Shown piece by piece: positions 23,146 through 30,479 of a stretch of DNA of 41,071 nucleotides. Numbering within the stretch: the stretch's first letter is position 1; every line of letters starts with the position of its first letter. The notes beneath the pieces were generated by a model. That model searched no databases and was not told where the DNA came from. It saw nothing but the letters and a program-made list of their open reading frames with translations. The position numbers were made by a program, and so were the translations under genes. This stretch comes from a virus, in IMG/VR virus record IMGVR_UViG_3300032156_000031, positions 1 through 41,071 of that record. One strand, 5' to 3'.

Positions 23146-23375
23146 GTTTGTTTGATAGTGAGGAAGCCGAGAGGATAAAGCGCCATAGGCGTTTCATTGA
23201 ATATCAGCATGGGCAGGACGTTGCCGAGTTAAATCGGAAACTTGACGACCAAATGCAAGAGGCCTCCGAGTATGTGGACGCTGAAAGTTCCGAGATGATG
23301 GGCAAGATAGAGGTCTTGGAACGGGATGTTGCTGAGTTGAAACGGCAGTTTGAACTGTTGAAGGCGAAAACATGA
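23142..23375 (+). CDS. Coiled-coil protein, 77 residues
   Basis: Almost wholly heptad helix (R-F-I-E-Y-Q-H-G-Q-D-V-A-E-L-N-R and M-G-K-I-E-V-L-E-R-D-V-A-E-L-K-R). No Cys. ATGA overlaps at both ends. Role unknown. Confidence 0.55.
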   Translation: MSLFDSEEAERIKRHRRFIEYQHGQDVAELNRKLDDQMQEASEYVDAESSEMMGKIEVLERDVAELKRQFELLKAKT

Positions 23376-23620
23376 AACCTATGAAATATAAAAACGACTT
23401 ACAAATGTGGCACAAGTTCGCAGAGTTTGCAGACCACCTAAAATTCGTAGCAAAAGCCCAAGAGCAAACTCTCTATTCCGAGTGTGTCCATTACCATTGG
23501 GACAACGACGCTTTCGAGGAAGACTGTAATAATGGAAACATAGTTCGCAAAGAAGACTTTGATGCCCAAGCTGAATGCTGGAACTGCCCATTTTATTTTA
23601 CACAGAAGGCGAAACTGTGA
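23372..23620 (+). CDS. Cys-containing protein, 82 residues
   Basis: The N-terminal half is helical (W-H-K-F-A-E-F-A-D-H-L). Later come C-V-H-Y-H, E-D-C-N-N-G and C-W-N-C-P-F-Y-F, four Cys in a pattern like small Fe-S or zinc proteins of prophages. Ends overlapping the GTG of the next micro-gene. Confidence 0.55.
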   Translation: MKPMKYKNDLQMWHKFAEFADHLKFVAKAQEQTLYSECVHYHWDNDAFEEDCNNGNIVRKEDFDAQAECWNCPFYFTQKAKL

Positions 23621-23718
23621 CGGCCAAAATATACGTGAACGAATGTTACGCTTGTTCGCCTAGTTGCGAGATTCGCGGAACATGTAAGAAGAAGGAGAAG
23701 ATGTTTAATGATGTCTAA
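23617..23718 (+). CDS. Cys-rich micro-protein, 33 residues
   Basis: GTG 23617 overlaps the previous stop (GTGA). Four Cys (C-Y-A-C, then P-S-C and G-T-C) with a Lys-rich tail. Its stop overlaps the HNH gene start region. A likely metal-binding micro-protein of unknown role. Confidence 0.5.
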   Translation: MTAKIYVNECYACSPSCEIRGTCKKKEKMFNDV

Positions 23719-24235
23719 TATCAAGATTAATGGTAAATGGATTACTAATCCAGAATATGAGAGAAAATATCGAAGACTGCATCTTCTGGAGAGAAATGCA
23801 AATAGCCGAAAGGTATGGGTTTCAAATCCTAAGATTCGAGAATATTATCGTCTGAATCAATGGGCAAGAAAACACACTGTCCTAAGTTCTCGTTGCGAAC
23901 TATGCGATTCTACTGAACATCTTGAAAGACATCACCCAGACATATGGAACTATCCAGAAATCATAGTGACTCTCTGTGTTGAATGCCATAATTCTTTTCG
24001 CAAAGAGCAGTGCGCACAGAAACGTGAGGAGGTCAAAAAGAAACGACGAGAAATTGAATGGAAAGCAGGATATGAACGGGTTCAAGCAACTCGTAAACTT
24101 CTAAATCCCAATAATCCACATCAACCTACAGTGAGAGAAATTGCGCCGGCAGTAGGTCTTTCCAGAAGTTGGGTTTCCAAACATGATGTCTATGGGTACG
24201 CCTCATGCAGGGACAAGGAGCGAAACAAGCCATGA
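23711..24235 (+). CDS. HNH endonuclease with C-terminal HTH
   Basis: The central module has C-E-L-C-D-S at about residue 61, R-H-H-P-D, and C-V-E-C-H-N, i.e. an HNH nuclease supported by two CxxC zinc pairs. The C-terminal 45 residues contain P-T-V-R-E-I-A-P-A-V-G-L-S-R-S-W-V, a resolvase-type HTH for site recognition. Base use is A+T-rich compared with neighbours. It resembles the HNH protein at 26567. Probably a free-standing homing endonuclease; ATG 23708 is an alternative start. Confidence 0.8.
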   Translation: MSNIKINGKWITNPEYERKYRRLHLLERNANSRKVWVSNPKIREYYRLNQWARKHTVLSSRCELCDSTEHLERHHPDIWNYPEIIVTLCVECHNSFRKEQCAQKREEVKKKRREIEWKAGYERVQATRKLLNPNNPHQPTVREIAPAVGLSRSWVSKHDVYGYASCRDKERNKP

Positions 24236-24441
24236 AGTTCAACATTAAAAATCGACCTCAACCAAAAGATTTCCCAGCAAATAAAACAAGACATTTGGGA
24301 GTTAATATGACAGCATGGAAAAAGGCTGATGATGAGTGGTTTGAGGGTTTTGAGAAGCAACTCCGAAAGGAATTGAGAGACATGTACCGTAGTGCAGAAA
24401 CCAAGCAGTTAATCAAAGAGATTTTGGGTGACGAGAAATGA
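24232..24441 (+). CDS. Hypothetical protein, 69 residues
   Basis: ATG 24232 overlaps the HNH stop. It has a basic N-terminus (N-I-K-N-R-P-Q-P-K-D) and a long helix with W-F-E-G-F-E-K-Q-L-R-K-E-L. No family recognised. Confidence 0.5.
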   Translation: MKFNIKNRPQPKDFPANKTRHLGVNMTAWKKADDEWFEGFEKQLRKELRDMYRSAETKQLIKEILGDEK

Positions 24442-24524
24442 AGGTGCGACATCACGTCTTTCCAATGGGCGTCCTGTGCGAGCTGAGGCCAAACGGCAAA
24501 TGGGTTAAGGTGAAACGAAAATGA
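24438..24524 (+). CDS. Micro-protein, 28 residues
   Basis: ATGA overlaps at both ends. A short strand-rich basic peptide (H-H-V-F-P-M-G-V-L and W-V-K-V-K-R-K). Supported only by coupling. Confidence 0.35.
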   Translation: MKVRHHVFPMGVLCELRPNGKWVKVKRK

Positions 24525-24640
24525 ACTTGTCTGAAGTATGGGAAATAACCATTCAAGAAACAATTAACAACAGAATACCGTTCAAACATAGACGAAGATT
24601 CTGCAATCAGAGAGTAAGAGAACTGTACTGTGAGGTTTAA
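24521..24640 (+). CDS. Micro-protein, 39 residues
   Basis: ATG 24521 overlaps the previous stop; TAA 24640 lies 2 nt before the next ATG. Helical start (L-S-E-V-W-E-I-T-I-Q-E-T) and a basic middle (F-K-H-R-R-R-F). No family. Confidence 0.4.
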   Translation: MNLSEVWEITIQETINNRIPFKHRRRFCNQRVRELYCEV

Positions 24641-24642
24641 GA

Positions 24643-26040
24643 ATGAACCTTTTCGACCTTTTGAAGGAGCATGCGGGCATGAGCCAAGAAGAAGCAGAAA
24701 ACTATTTCCACATCGAAAACACGGCCTCGGAGTGGACCCTAAAATCGATTCGTTACTTGGAACCGACCAAGTTTCACGCTGTGCTGAAGTTGGCGGCGGA
24801 GTATGGCGGAACCTACGATCCGAAAGCTAAGGGGGGGGTTGTCCACATTCCTAAGGAAGGCTTAGACAAGGATGAGAAGTTGGAAGAGGCTCTAGGCCAC
24901 ACGCCACCCAGCAAGGCCACCCTTTCAAAAGCCGAGGAAGAAGATGTTGTCGCAAGCCGAAAGGAAATTCAAGACGGAAAAGCCAAGACCTTCAAAACCG
25001 CTGACGAATTGATAGTTGAGCTTCACAAGAACGATAACGAATCATCGGAGGAGTATGCTCTTAGCCGTAGTTTGAAAGGGAAACTTGGCCAGCTCGTGCC
25101 CTGCCTAGAAGACGCGGAAGGAAGAATCTTTGACGGAATCCACAGAAAAGCGATTGACCCGAAAGCATGGACCGTTAAACTCGACAAAATCAAGACGCCA
25201 GTGGACCGTGCTCTTGCGCGGATGACCGTGAACTTCTGCCGCAGACACTACATGCCTGAAGAAATGAAAAACGACATTGGACTACTGATTGGTTCGGGTC
25301 TTACGGTTGAAGAAATAATAGAGTCGACAGGAATCAGCGAAAGAACCATCTACAAGTATAAACCTCAGGAGTTGAAAAACCAAGTTAGGGTGGAAGCTGG
25401 CAAAGAGGCGCATCGTGAATCGCAAGATAAAGCTGCGAGCTCGCAGGTCACTGTTAAGACTCAAGATGCCGCACAACCAGAAATCCCGCAAAGGATTCAA
25501 AGAGAAACACTGAACGAACTTGTAGAATGCGCGAATTGCCACATGGGCTTCCACATCAGCAAAGCCACGTTGATTGACAATAAGAACGTTTGTCCAAGAT
25601 GCGCGGAACATGTGAAGCCTCAGCCCAAACCCAAGATTGAGCCGACACCATTCAAGCCGAAGGAAACAGGCGATTTCCGCGTTGCCCAGATGCACCCTAA
25701 AGTGAGCAAAATGGACACGGCCATGCTAGTTCGTTTGCAGAACAACGAGGAACTTAGAAAGCTTGGATGGCGCATTGAATTTCAGAAGCCACGAACGAAA
25801 GTAATCTGCATTTCAGACGTGACCTTAATTGACAGGTTTGGAAAGGAAATTGACGTTTACTTTGACTTTGTGGAGACTCATAAAAACAGCGAAGTTGAAG
25901 ACGACTTCAGACGCCAAGAAGCCGCTAGAATTCATAAAGTTGAGGTTATTCCGTTACTGTATGATGCTGTTACTGAAACTGAGGAACGTAGACTAGAGAA
26001 GGCTATTGTTGAACAGTTGAAAATTCGAGGGAGTTTCTGA
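24643..26040 (+). CDS. ParB-like protein fused to a nuclease-like domain
   Basis: Order of parts in 465 residues: an N-terminal helical domain (1-70); a linker; a ParB-like core with L-G-Q-L-V-P-C-L and I-F-D-G-I-H-R at about 148-168; an HTH (S-T-G-I-S-E-R-T-I-Y-K-Y, about 225-240); a zinc ribbon with C-A-N-C and C-P-R-C (about 288-320); and a C-terminal domain (about 350-455). In that domain L-R-K-L-G-W-R-I-E-F-Q, D-V-Y-F-D-F-V and the R-R-Q-E-A-A end fit a PD-(D/E)XK-type (DUF559/Vsr-like) nuclease. It is a paralogue in arrangement of the protein at 19965. A run of eight G at 24831-24838 lies near its start. The nuclease call is tentative. Confidence 0.7.
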   Translation: MNLFDLLKEHAGMSQEEAENYFHIENTASEWTLKSIRYLEPTKFHAVLKLAAEYGGTYDPKAKGGVVHIPKEGLDKDEKLEEALGHTPPSKATLSKAEEEDVVASRKEIQDGKAKTFKTADELIVELHKNDNESSEEYALSRSLKGKLGQLVPCLEDAEGRIFDGIHRKAIDPKAWTVKLDKIKTPVDRALARMTVNFCRRHYMPEEMKNDIGLLIGSGLTVEEIIESTGISERTIYKYKPQELKNQVRVEAGKEAHRESQDKAASSQVTVKTQDAAQPEIPQRIQRETLNELVECANCHMGFHISKATLIDNKNVCPRCAEHVKPQPKPKIEPTPFKPKETGDFRVAQMHPKVSKMDTAMLVRLQNNEELRKLGWRIEFQKPRTKVICISDVTLIDRFGKEIDVYFDFVETHKNSEVEDDFRRQEAARIHKVEVIPLLYDAVTETEERRLEKAIVEQLKIRGSF

Positions 26041-26041
26041 A

Positions 26042-26296
26042 ATGAAGGGCAATCTTGACACTCTGAGACAAGTTGTCTTTGAAAAACAGAAAGTGCCATT
26101 CTACAACCGTAGACACGGAGATTTGACGATTGCAACAGTTCTAGACAATGAAGGACTACATACTTTTGTCTATAATTCGAAGGGTCTTGACAGTCATTCC
26201 TTGAAGGTTTGGGACGAAATCACTGAGGAAGATGTTGTCCTTCTTCTTGAGAAACTTCCAGAGATTGTGGATTCTACGGAGGCAGTCAAAGCATGA
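26042..26296 (+). CDS. Hypothetical protein, 84 residues
   Basis: A beta-rich first half (L-T-I-A-T-V-L-D-N-E-G-L-H-T-F-V-Y) then an acidic helix. No motif recognised. It starts two bases after the ParB-nuclease stop and overlaps the next gene by ATGA. Confidence 0.5.
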   Translation: MKGNLDTLRQVVFEKQKVPFYNRRHGDLTIATVLDNEGLHTFVYNSKGLDSHSLKVWDEITEEDVVLLLEKLPEIVDSTEAVKA

Positions 26297-26565
26297 GTGA
26301 AGGGCTGAAACAGAAAATCCAGAAAGAAATTGACGGAAACGTTCAAATGTTGCGTAGTAAAGACCCGAAATCAGAAAGGAGAATATCTGTTCTTCATGCC
26401 AGAATCGAAATGCTGACATGGGTTCGGAAGGAACTGGATGAAGCCGCAAAAGAAGTCAATCAAATCATGTGTGAAGATTACTGGACTTCTAATTTTGCTT
26501 TGAATAAGGTCAGATTAAAGATTTTGGCTGTTTTGGGTGTGGACGAAAAGGAGAAGGTGAAATAG
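26293..26565 (+). CDS. Hypothetical helical protein, 90 residues
   Basis: Helical throughout (K-Q-K-I-Q-K-E-I-D-G-N-V-Q-M-L, I-S-V-L-H-A-R-I-E-M-L-T-W-V). Possibly an oligomeric accessory factor; no family recognised. Confidence 0.5.
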   Translation: MSEGLKQKIQKEIDGNVQMLRSKDPKSERRISVLHARIEMLTWVRKELDEAAKEVNQIMCEDYWTSNFALNKVRLKILAVLGVDEKEKVK

Positions 26566-26566
26566 A

Positions 26567-26884
26567 TTGGTCGGCAATCACCCAGAAAAAACTATTGCTA
26601 AGCGAGAACGATTCAGGATTAATCATCCAGACTACCAAGAGAATAAGCGGAAAGAGTACAAAAAGAGGATTGACGCATACAATCATGTTTACAATGTAAA
26701 CAATAAAGACAAAAGAAGTGCTGAGAACAAAGTTAAGAAAAGCCTTCTAAGAGCAAATTGTGAAATTTGTGGCAGTAGTGAAAACCTAGTGCGGCATCAT
26801 CCAGATTATTCTGAACCGTTATTTTATGTGACGCTTTGCTCAAGTTGCCATAATTATGTTCACAATGGAGTGGCGAAACCATGA
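26567..26884 (+). CDS. HNH endonuclease, 105 residues
   Basis: TTG 26567 is the likely start. After a basic helical first half, the zinc-HNH core reads C-E-I-C-G-S-S-E-N-L-V-R-H-H-P-D, then C-S-S-C-H-N. It is clearly related to the HNH core at 23711 but lacks the C-terminal HTH. A+T-rich composition suggests recent arrival. Probably a mobile endonuclease. Confidence 0.75.
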   Translation: MVGNHPEKTIAKRERFRINHPDYQENKRKEYKKRIDAYNHVYNVNNKDKRSAENKVKKSLLRANCEICGSSENLVRHHPDYSEPLFYVTLCSSCHNYVHNGVAKP

Positions 26885-27312
26885 GTTTGAAAGAGAAATC
26901 CAAAACAGCCGAAGAAATCAACTTACAAATTCAAGAAATGGTAAAGCGTAATCGAAAGGAACATGGCGCATATTCTTTTGAAGAGATACAGGAAATCTCA
27001 AAACGGAAGTGGGTTTTGGTTTCGGACGCACAGCAAGAAATAGACAAGCTCAAAACTTTCAGAGACAACGCCTACACGAAATGGTGCGATTCACAAGCAG
27101 AGTTGGAGAGGGAGCGTGGCTTGCAAAAACAGAAACTACAAGCCTTTTATGACACTCTGATGGCGATGGTTCCTAAAACCGTCAAGATAGACGAGTGCGA
27201 CCCAGAAACAAAGGAAACGTGGATTGTTCAGACTGCAGACCCTTCAGAATGGAGCATGTTCATTGATTCCTTAGGCGAGTGGCTTGTAAAGTTCAAGGAG
27301 TTGCTGAAATGA
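26881..27312 (+). CDS. Coiled-coil protein, 143 residues
   Basis: Helical with heptads (E-I-D-K-L-K-T-F-R-D-N and Q-A-E-L-E-R-E-R-G-L-Q-K-Q-K). The C-terminal third has E-T-W-I-V-Q-T-A-D-P-S-E-W. Overlaps both neighbours by ATGA. No family recognised. Confidence 0.5.
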   Translation: MSLKEKSKTAEEINLQIQEMVKRNRKEHGAYSFEEIQEISKRKWVLVSDAQQEIDKLKTFRDNAYTKWCDSQAELERERGLQKQKLQAFYDTLMAMVPKTVKIDECDPETKETWIVQTADPSEWSMFIDSLGEWLVKFKELLK

Positions 27313-27491
27313 TGATGCCAGTATTCAAAATTAAAAGCGGAAAAGGCTGGACATTGTGTGAAAACTGCATTACCCCAATTTTAAAAGGCAAAAACAAAAG
27401 ATTCTGTGAAAAATGCTTAAAGGGAAAACAGAAAGCAAAAAATCATAGAAACTATCTGAAACAAGTTGCTATGGGATGGAGGCACTACTGA
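27309..27491 (+). CDS. Zinc-ribbon protein, 60 residues
   Basis: C-E-N-C at about 16-19 and C-E-K-C at 34-37 form a zinc ribbon; the C-terminus is strongly basic (K-G-K-Q-K-A-K-N-H-R). ATG 27309 overlaps the previous stop. Confidence 0.6.
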   Translation: MMMPVFKIKSGKGWTLCENCITPILKGKNKRFCEKCLKGKQKAKNHRNYLKQVAMGWRHY

Positions 27492-27492
27492 A

Positions 27493-27669
27493 ATGAGTGG
27501 CGATTTCATAGCGTTTCGGGCGTTGTGGGATTCATACCCGTTCACCGAGGAAGCGACGCAGCTCGTTTGCGACTGCCTAAACTGGTATGTGAAGCGGAGT
27601 GGAAAGCCTTTGGAGACGGTTGAACGCGCCTTAGCACTGTACAAACTGAAAATGGAGATGAAACAATGA
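27493..27669 (+). CDS. Hypothetical protein, 58 residues
   Basis: Helical protein with aromatic core (F-R-A-L-W-D-S-Y-P-F) and C-D-C-L-N-W-Y; ends overlapping the DUF5131 gene. Perhaps a partner of that gene by position; no family. Confidence 0.45.
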   Translation: MSGDFIAFRALWDSYPFTEEATQLVCDCLNWYVKRSGKPLETVERALALYKLKMEMKQ

Positions 27670-28385
27670 GAACCAGAATGTTTCCTTTCATAACTTGCAC
27701 ATGGAATCCAATAGTGGGTTGTCTTCACGATTGCGTCTATTGCTGGGCACGGAATCTTGCGGAAACAAAACTCAAAAGCACAGAGCGTTATCGTTACGGT
27801 TTCAAACCTCAGTTTCTAGTCAAAGAATTAGGGAGACGCTTCAAGAAAGGGGACACTGTTTTTGTTTCAGACATGGGCGACGCTTTCGGAGACTGGGTTA
27901 AAGAACAATGGATAGCAGAACTTTTCAATGTTATCCGAAGGAATGAACTAACCACCTTTTTCTGTTCAACCAAGAACCCTAGCCGTTACACACAGTTCTT
28001 CTTTCCAGAAAACGTAATCAGGGCAGCAACGATTGAGACAAATCGTGAAATCCCACCAGAAATTAGCAGGGCTCCCCAACCGAAAGACCGTTTAAACGCT
28101 ATGATAGACATGGACATTTGGGACCATCCTACTTTTCTGAGTGTCGAGCCAATAATGGATTTTGACCTAGACGAATTTAGCCAAGCAATCATAAACATCA
28201 ATCCTTCATTCGGCGTTGCAATCGGATACGACAATTACAACAATCACCTTCCTGAACCTTCCCTAGAAAAGACAGAACAGCTAATCGCAAAACTTGAAAC
28301 AGCTCACATCAAAGTTTTCAGAAAAACAATTCGAGAAAAGTGTTTGGTACTGTACAAACTCAAAACGGAGACACAGAAAACATGA
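27666..28385 (+). CDS. DUF5131 (phage Gp37/Gp68-like) radical-SAM-type protein
   Basis: The 239-residue protein begins with T-W-N-P-I-V-G-C-L-H-D-C-V-Y-C-W-A (12-28), where C19-x3-C23-x2-C26 is the radical-SAM iron-sulfur motif typical of this phage family. V-F-V-S-D-M-G-D-A-F near residue 62 is the second family hallmark. Members are found in many phages, but their substrate is not established. It is probably a cytoplasmic enzyme made early. Length is normal. Nearby Cys-rich genes may be partners, which is inference. Confidence 0.85.
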   Translation: MRTRMFPFITCTWNPIVGCLHDCVYCWARNLAETKLKSTERYRYGFKPQFLVKELGRRFKKGDTVFVSDMGDAFGDWVKEQWIAELFNVIRRNELTTFFCSTKNPSRYTQFFFPENVIRAATIETNREIPPEISRAPQPKDRLNAMIDMDIWDHPTFLSVEPIMDFDLDEFSQAIININPSFGVAIGYDNYNNHLPEPSLEKTEQLIAKLETAHIKVFRKTIREKCLVLYKLKTETQKT

Positions 28386-28492
28386 GAACTGTAAAATGTC
28401 CTAATTGCGGAGTTAGACAAGTTGTCGTTTGGAATAAACAACACCACAAATGCGAGAATTGCCACCAAGTTTTCTGGAGTGGAAACCTATGA
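28382..28492 (+). CDS. Zinc-ribbon micro-protein, 36 residues
   Basis: A minimal ribbon, C-P-N-C-G at 6-10 and C-E-N-C-H at 24-28, with W and H between. It overlaps the DUF5131 stop and the next start by ATGA. Similar to MJ0042-type or Com-type ribbons. Confidence 0.6.
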   Translation: MRTVKCPNCGVRQVVVWNKQHHKCENCHQVFWSGNL

Positions 28493-28590
28493 GGTGGTTT
28501 GTTTTGGCTCTGCTATTTCCCATCGCTGCACCATTATGGCTGCTAGGTTGGGTGTGCTACGTGACAGGAAAAAGAAAGGAGACAAGCTGA
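28489..28590 (+). CDS. Single-TM micro-protein, 33 residues
   Basis: Two hydrophobic stretches (F-V-L-A-L-L-F-P-I-A-A and L-W-L-L-G-W-V-C-Y-V) form one or two short helices; a basic tail follows. TGATG overlap with the next gene. Possibly a membrane-targeted accessory; no family. Confidence 0.4.
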   Translation: MRWFVLALLFPIAAPLWLLGWVCYVTGKRKETS

Positions 28591-28706
28591 TGAGTTGTCC
28601 GATGCTTGGGAGATGTGGAAAGTATGGCATGTGTTGCGATGGCAGAAACTTTGATGAATGCGACTTTTACAAGCGCCTTCTGAAAGAGCCTAGAAAAAGG
28701 AGATAA
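28590..28706 (+). CDS. Cys-rich micro-protein, 38 residues
   Basis: Five Cys in 25 residues (C-P-M-L-G-R-C, M-C-C-D-G-R, D-E-C-D-F-Y), a small Fe-S or zinc binding pattern, and a basic end. A longer upstream frame to 28422 runs through two other genes and is not supported. Confidence 0.5.
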   Translation: MSCPMLGRCGKYGMCCDGRNFDECDFYKRLLKEPRKRR

Positions 28707-28710
28707 AACA

Positions 28711-29040
28711 ATGGAAGAAATAATCGTAAATAGTAGCGAATTGATCTTGAGAGATTTGGATTCTGACCTTGAATTTATCTTTTTGTTCATGCCTAATTTG
28801 CCTTATCGCGCCTTTTATGGTGATGCATCTCCAGAGAGTCACCCATGTATTGGTATAAATCTTGCAGACAAACTGTTAAAATATGCAGCCACAAAGTCAG
28901 TGGAAGCTACTTCATTTCACCTTTCTTACCTCGTTTTACATGAACTAACGCATTGGGCAACCGATGATAACAAGCAACACAAGCATTGGTGTGAATATCT
29001 GTTCAGATTACTTTTTCGGTTGGAGACTGAGACAGAATGA
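28711..29040 (+). CDS. Minimal HExxH metallopeptidase-like protein, 109 residues
   Basis: L-V-L-H-E-L-T-H-W-A at about 78-87 is a gluzincin/SprT-like HExxH zinc site, with H-K-H-W about 10 residues later as a possible third ligand. The remaining N-terminal part is a beta domain (L-E-F-I-F-L-F-M-P). The protein is much smaller than SprT or M78 peptidases but keeps the core. It may degrade a host regulator or a repressor; inference only. Confidence 0.6.
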   Translation: MEEIIVNSSELILRDLDSDLEFIFLFMPNLPYRAFYGDASPESHPCIGINLADKLLKYAATKSVEATSFHLSYLVLHELTHWATDDNKQHKHWCEYLFRLLFRLETETE

Positions 29041-29087
29041 TTTCTGGGTTGGCATGTGGGCAACCAAAAACGAGGCCTAAACAATGA
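29037..29087 (+). CDS. Possible 16-residue peptide
   Basis: The frame overlaps the upstream stop and the downstream start by ATGA each. It may be a true micro-gene or only a coupling stretch. No features beyond a basic C-terminus. Confidence 0.25.
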   Translation: MISGLACGQPKTRPKQ

Positions 29088-29323
29088 AGTTTAATTCAGA
29101 AGAGCTTTTAGAACAATTTGGCAACGTATTTCACGCTGGAAAATGGTGCAAAAGGTTTGATTGTCTTTCATGTGAATTCTTCTATACTTGCCCTCCAAAG
29201 TTCCGTGACCGCAAAGCCAAAACAGAGAAAGACCCCACTGACGACTATGTTTTGCGAAATCTTACGTTTGGATGGAAACTTGACAAAGCCGAATTCCATT
29301 TAGAAGGAAAGGTGAGGGGTTGA
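29084..29323 (+). CDS. Cys-cluster protein, 79 residues
   Basis: Four Cys in C-K-R-F-D-C-L-S-C-E and Y-T-C-P-P, the arrangement of small Fe-S or zinc proteins; the rest is helical with a late basic strand. Function unknown. Confidence 0.5.
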   Translation: MKFNSEELLEQFGNVFHAGKWCKRFDCLSCEFFYTCPPKFRDRKAKTEKDPTDDYVLRNLTFGWKLDKAEFHLEGKVRG

Positions 29324-29457
29324 TGCCTCGCTGTGTCTGTTGTGGTTGTCTGGACAGGCCCAGCCGAAACTGCAGCTTCTACAAGGCCACGATTAAGGAC
29401 ATTCACCAGTCAATCCCGTGCAACGGATACAAACCAAAGGAGACAAAAAAGATATGA
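29323..29457 (+). CDS. Cys-rich micro-protein, 44 residues
   Basis: ATG 29323 overlaps the previous stop (TGATG). Cys occur as C-V-C-C-G-C near the start, then S-R-N-C and I-P-C, six in all, with a basic tail. Probably metal-binding. Confidence 0.5.
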   Translation: MPRCVCCGCLDRPSRNCSFYKATIKDIHQSIPCNGYKPKETKKI

Positions 29458-29825
29458 GTTTGACAGATGGCGGAATGATTAGAAAAACAAAGAAGAATCA
29501 GGTCTTATTGGCTATAATCAAGTTCATTGAAAAAACCTTGTACGATTTCAACAGTGGCTCTGGAACTTTGTGGAGATTGAGCAGAATGAATAAGGTTAGG
29601 GTGCAAACGTGGAATTTCCGAGACGAAATCGTGGACGACCAAGTCTTGGACGTTTGGACGGGCCTAGAAGACTTTCTGGACGATGTTTACACGCGGTTCA
29701 GCGGCCGGACGTTGAAGAGGGTCAGCTTCGAAAAGGTGAGAACACTGAGAACACAGACGCCAAAGGAAAGGGTTCTGTATAGTCTAAACCGCGCAATTAT
29801 GAAGGCTTATGAAATAAGGGGGTGA
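29454..29825 (+). CDS. Hypothetical protein, 123 residues
   Basis: ATG 29454 overlaps the preceding stop. Helix-rich, with basic start, L-L-A-I-I-K-F-I-E-K and W-T-G-L-E-D-F-L-D-D-V-Y. No family recognised. The longer frame to 29418 lies in the Cys-rich gene and is unlikely. Confidence 0.5.
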   Translation: MSLTDGGMIRKTKKNQVLLAIIKFIEKTLYDFNSGSGTLWRLSRMNKVRVQTWNFRDEIVDDQVLDVWTGLEDFLDDVYTRFSGRTLKRVSFEKVRTLRTQTPKERVLYSLNRAIMKAYEIRG

Positions 29826-29830
29826 TGTGG

Positions 29831-30109
29831 ATGGAAGAAGGACAACTCAAAAAACGAATAGTCGCGCAAAGTAACAATGGGTTATCACCAGAGGAAAAAG
29901 ACGGAGATATTAATTCGGAAGATTTGCTTCAATGGCTCGATGAGGCTGAAAAAGAATTTCCTACTGACAAAGACGCAACCAAAATGATCGAAGCCGAAGA
30001 TCGTTACCATGGAACAACATATAAAAAACCTTTTGTTGATTCTGACCTTTGGGAAACACTTGTAGAAAAATGGTTTAAGAAGTGGTTTGGAGGTGAAAAG
30101 AGTGAGTGA
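29831..30109 (+). CDS. Hypothetical acidic protein, 92 residues
   Basis: ATG 29831 is preferred because GGGGGTG lies 6 nt upstream; GTG 29822 and ATG 29825 are alternatives. Acidic helices (D-L-L-Q-W-L-D-E-A-E-K-E-F) and a Trp/Lys-rich C-terminus (W-F-K-K-W-F-G-G). No family recognised. Confidence 0.5.
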   Translation: MEEGQLKKRIVAQSNNGLSPEEKDGDINSEDLLQWLDEAEKEFPTDKDATKMIEAEDRYHGTTYKKPFVDSDLWETLVEKWFKKWFGGEKSE

Positions 30110-30479
30110 AATAGACAAGAAGATTGACGAAATACGAGAAATGAAGCAGAAGCTCGAACGACTTCAAGAAGCCATCCTGATCTATTCTGACGCTGTAGAC
30201 GCCGCAACGACGCAGTTAAGACAGAATCTAGGCGCGGAAACAAAGCCGCAAGGAAGCCCAAAACTCAAGTTTGACACGTCAAAGATTCAATGGAAGAATG
30301 CGGAAGGCGACAGGGGCCCGTTCGAAATCGCGGAGAAGAAAGCCAACGACGGAAACCCAGACTACGTTGCGCTTGAACAGTTCCTAGAAAACGCGGGCGG
30401 ACGGGTTACGAGTGAAGGGTACTTTGTGTGGATGTTCACGGATAAAGGCGCGATTGGACGGAAGGTTAAGCAGAAGTAG
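30102..30479 (+). CDS. Coiled-coil protein with C-terminal domain, 125 residues
   Basis: GTG 30102 follows GGAGGTG at about 10 nt. The first 45 residues are heptad helix (I-D-E-I-R-E-M-K-Q-K-L-E-R-L); the last 65 are a compact domain with G-P-F-E-I-A and D-Y-V-A-L-E-Q-F-L-E, ending in a beta hairpin (Y-F-V-W-M-F-T). No assigned function; the C-terminal half resembles winged-helix sequences. Confidence 0.5.
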   Translation: MSEIDKKIDEIREMKQKLERLQEAILIYSDAVDAATTQLRQNLGAETKPQGSPKLKFDTSKIQWKNAEGDRGPFEIAEKKANDGNPDYVALEQFLENAGGRVTSEGYFVWMFTDKGAIGRKVKQK

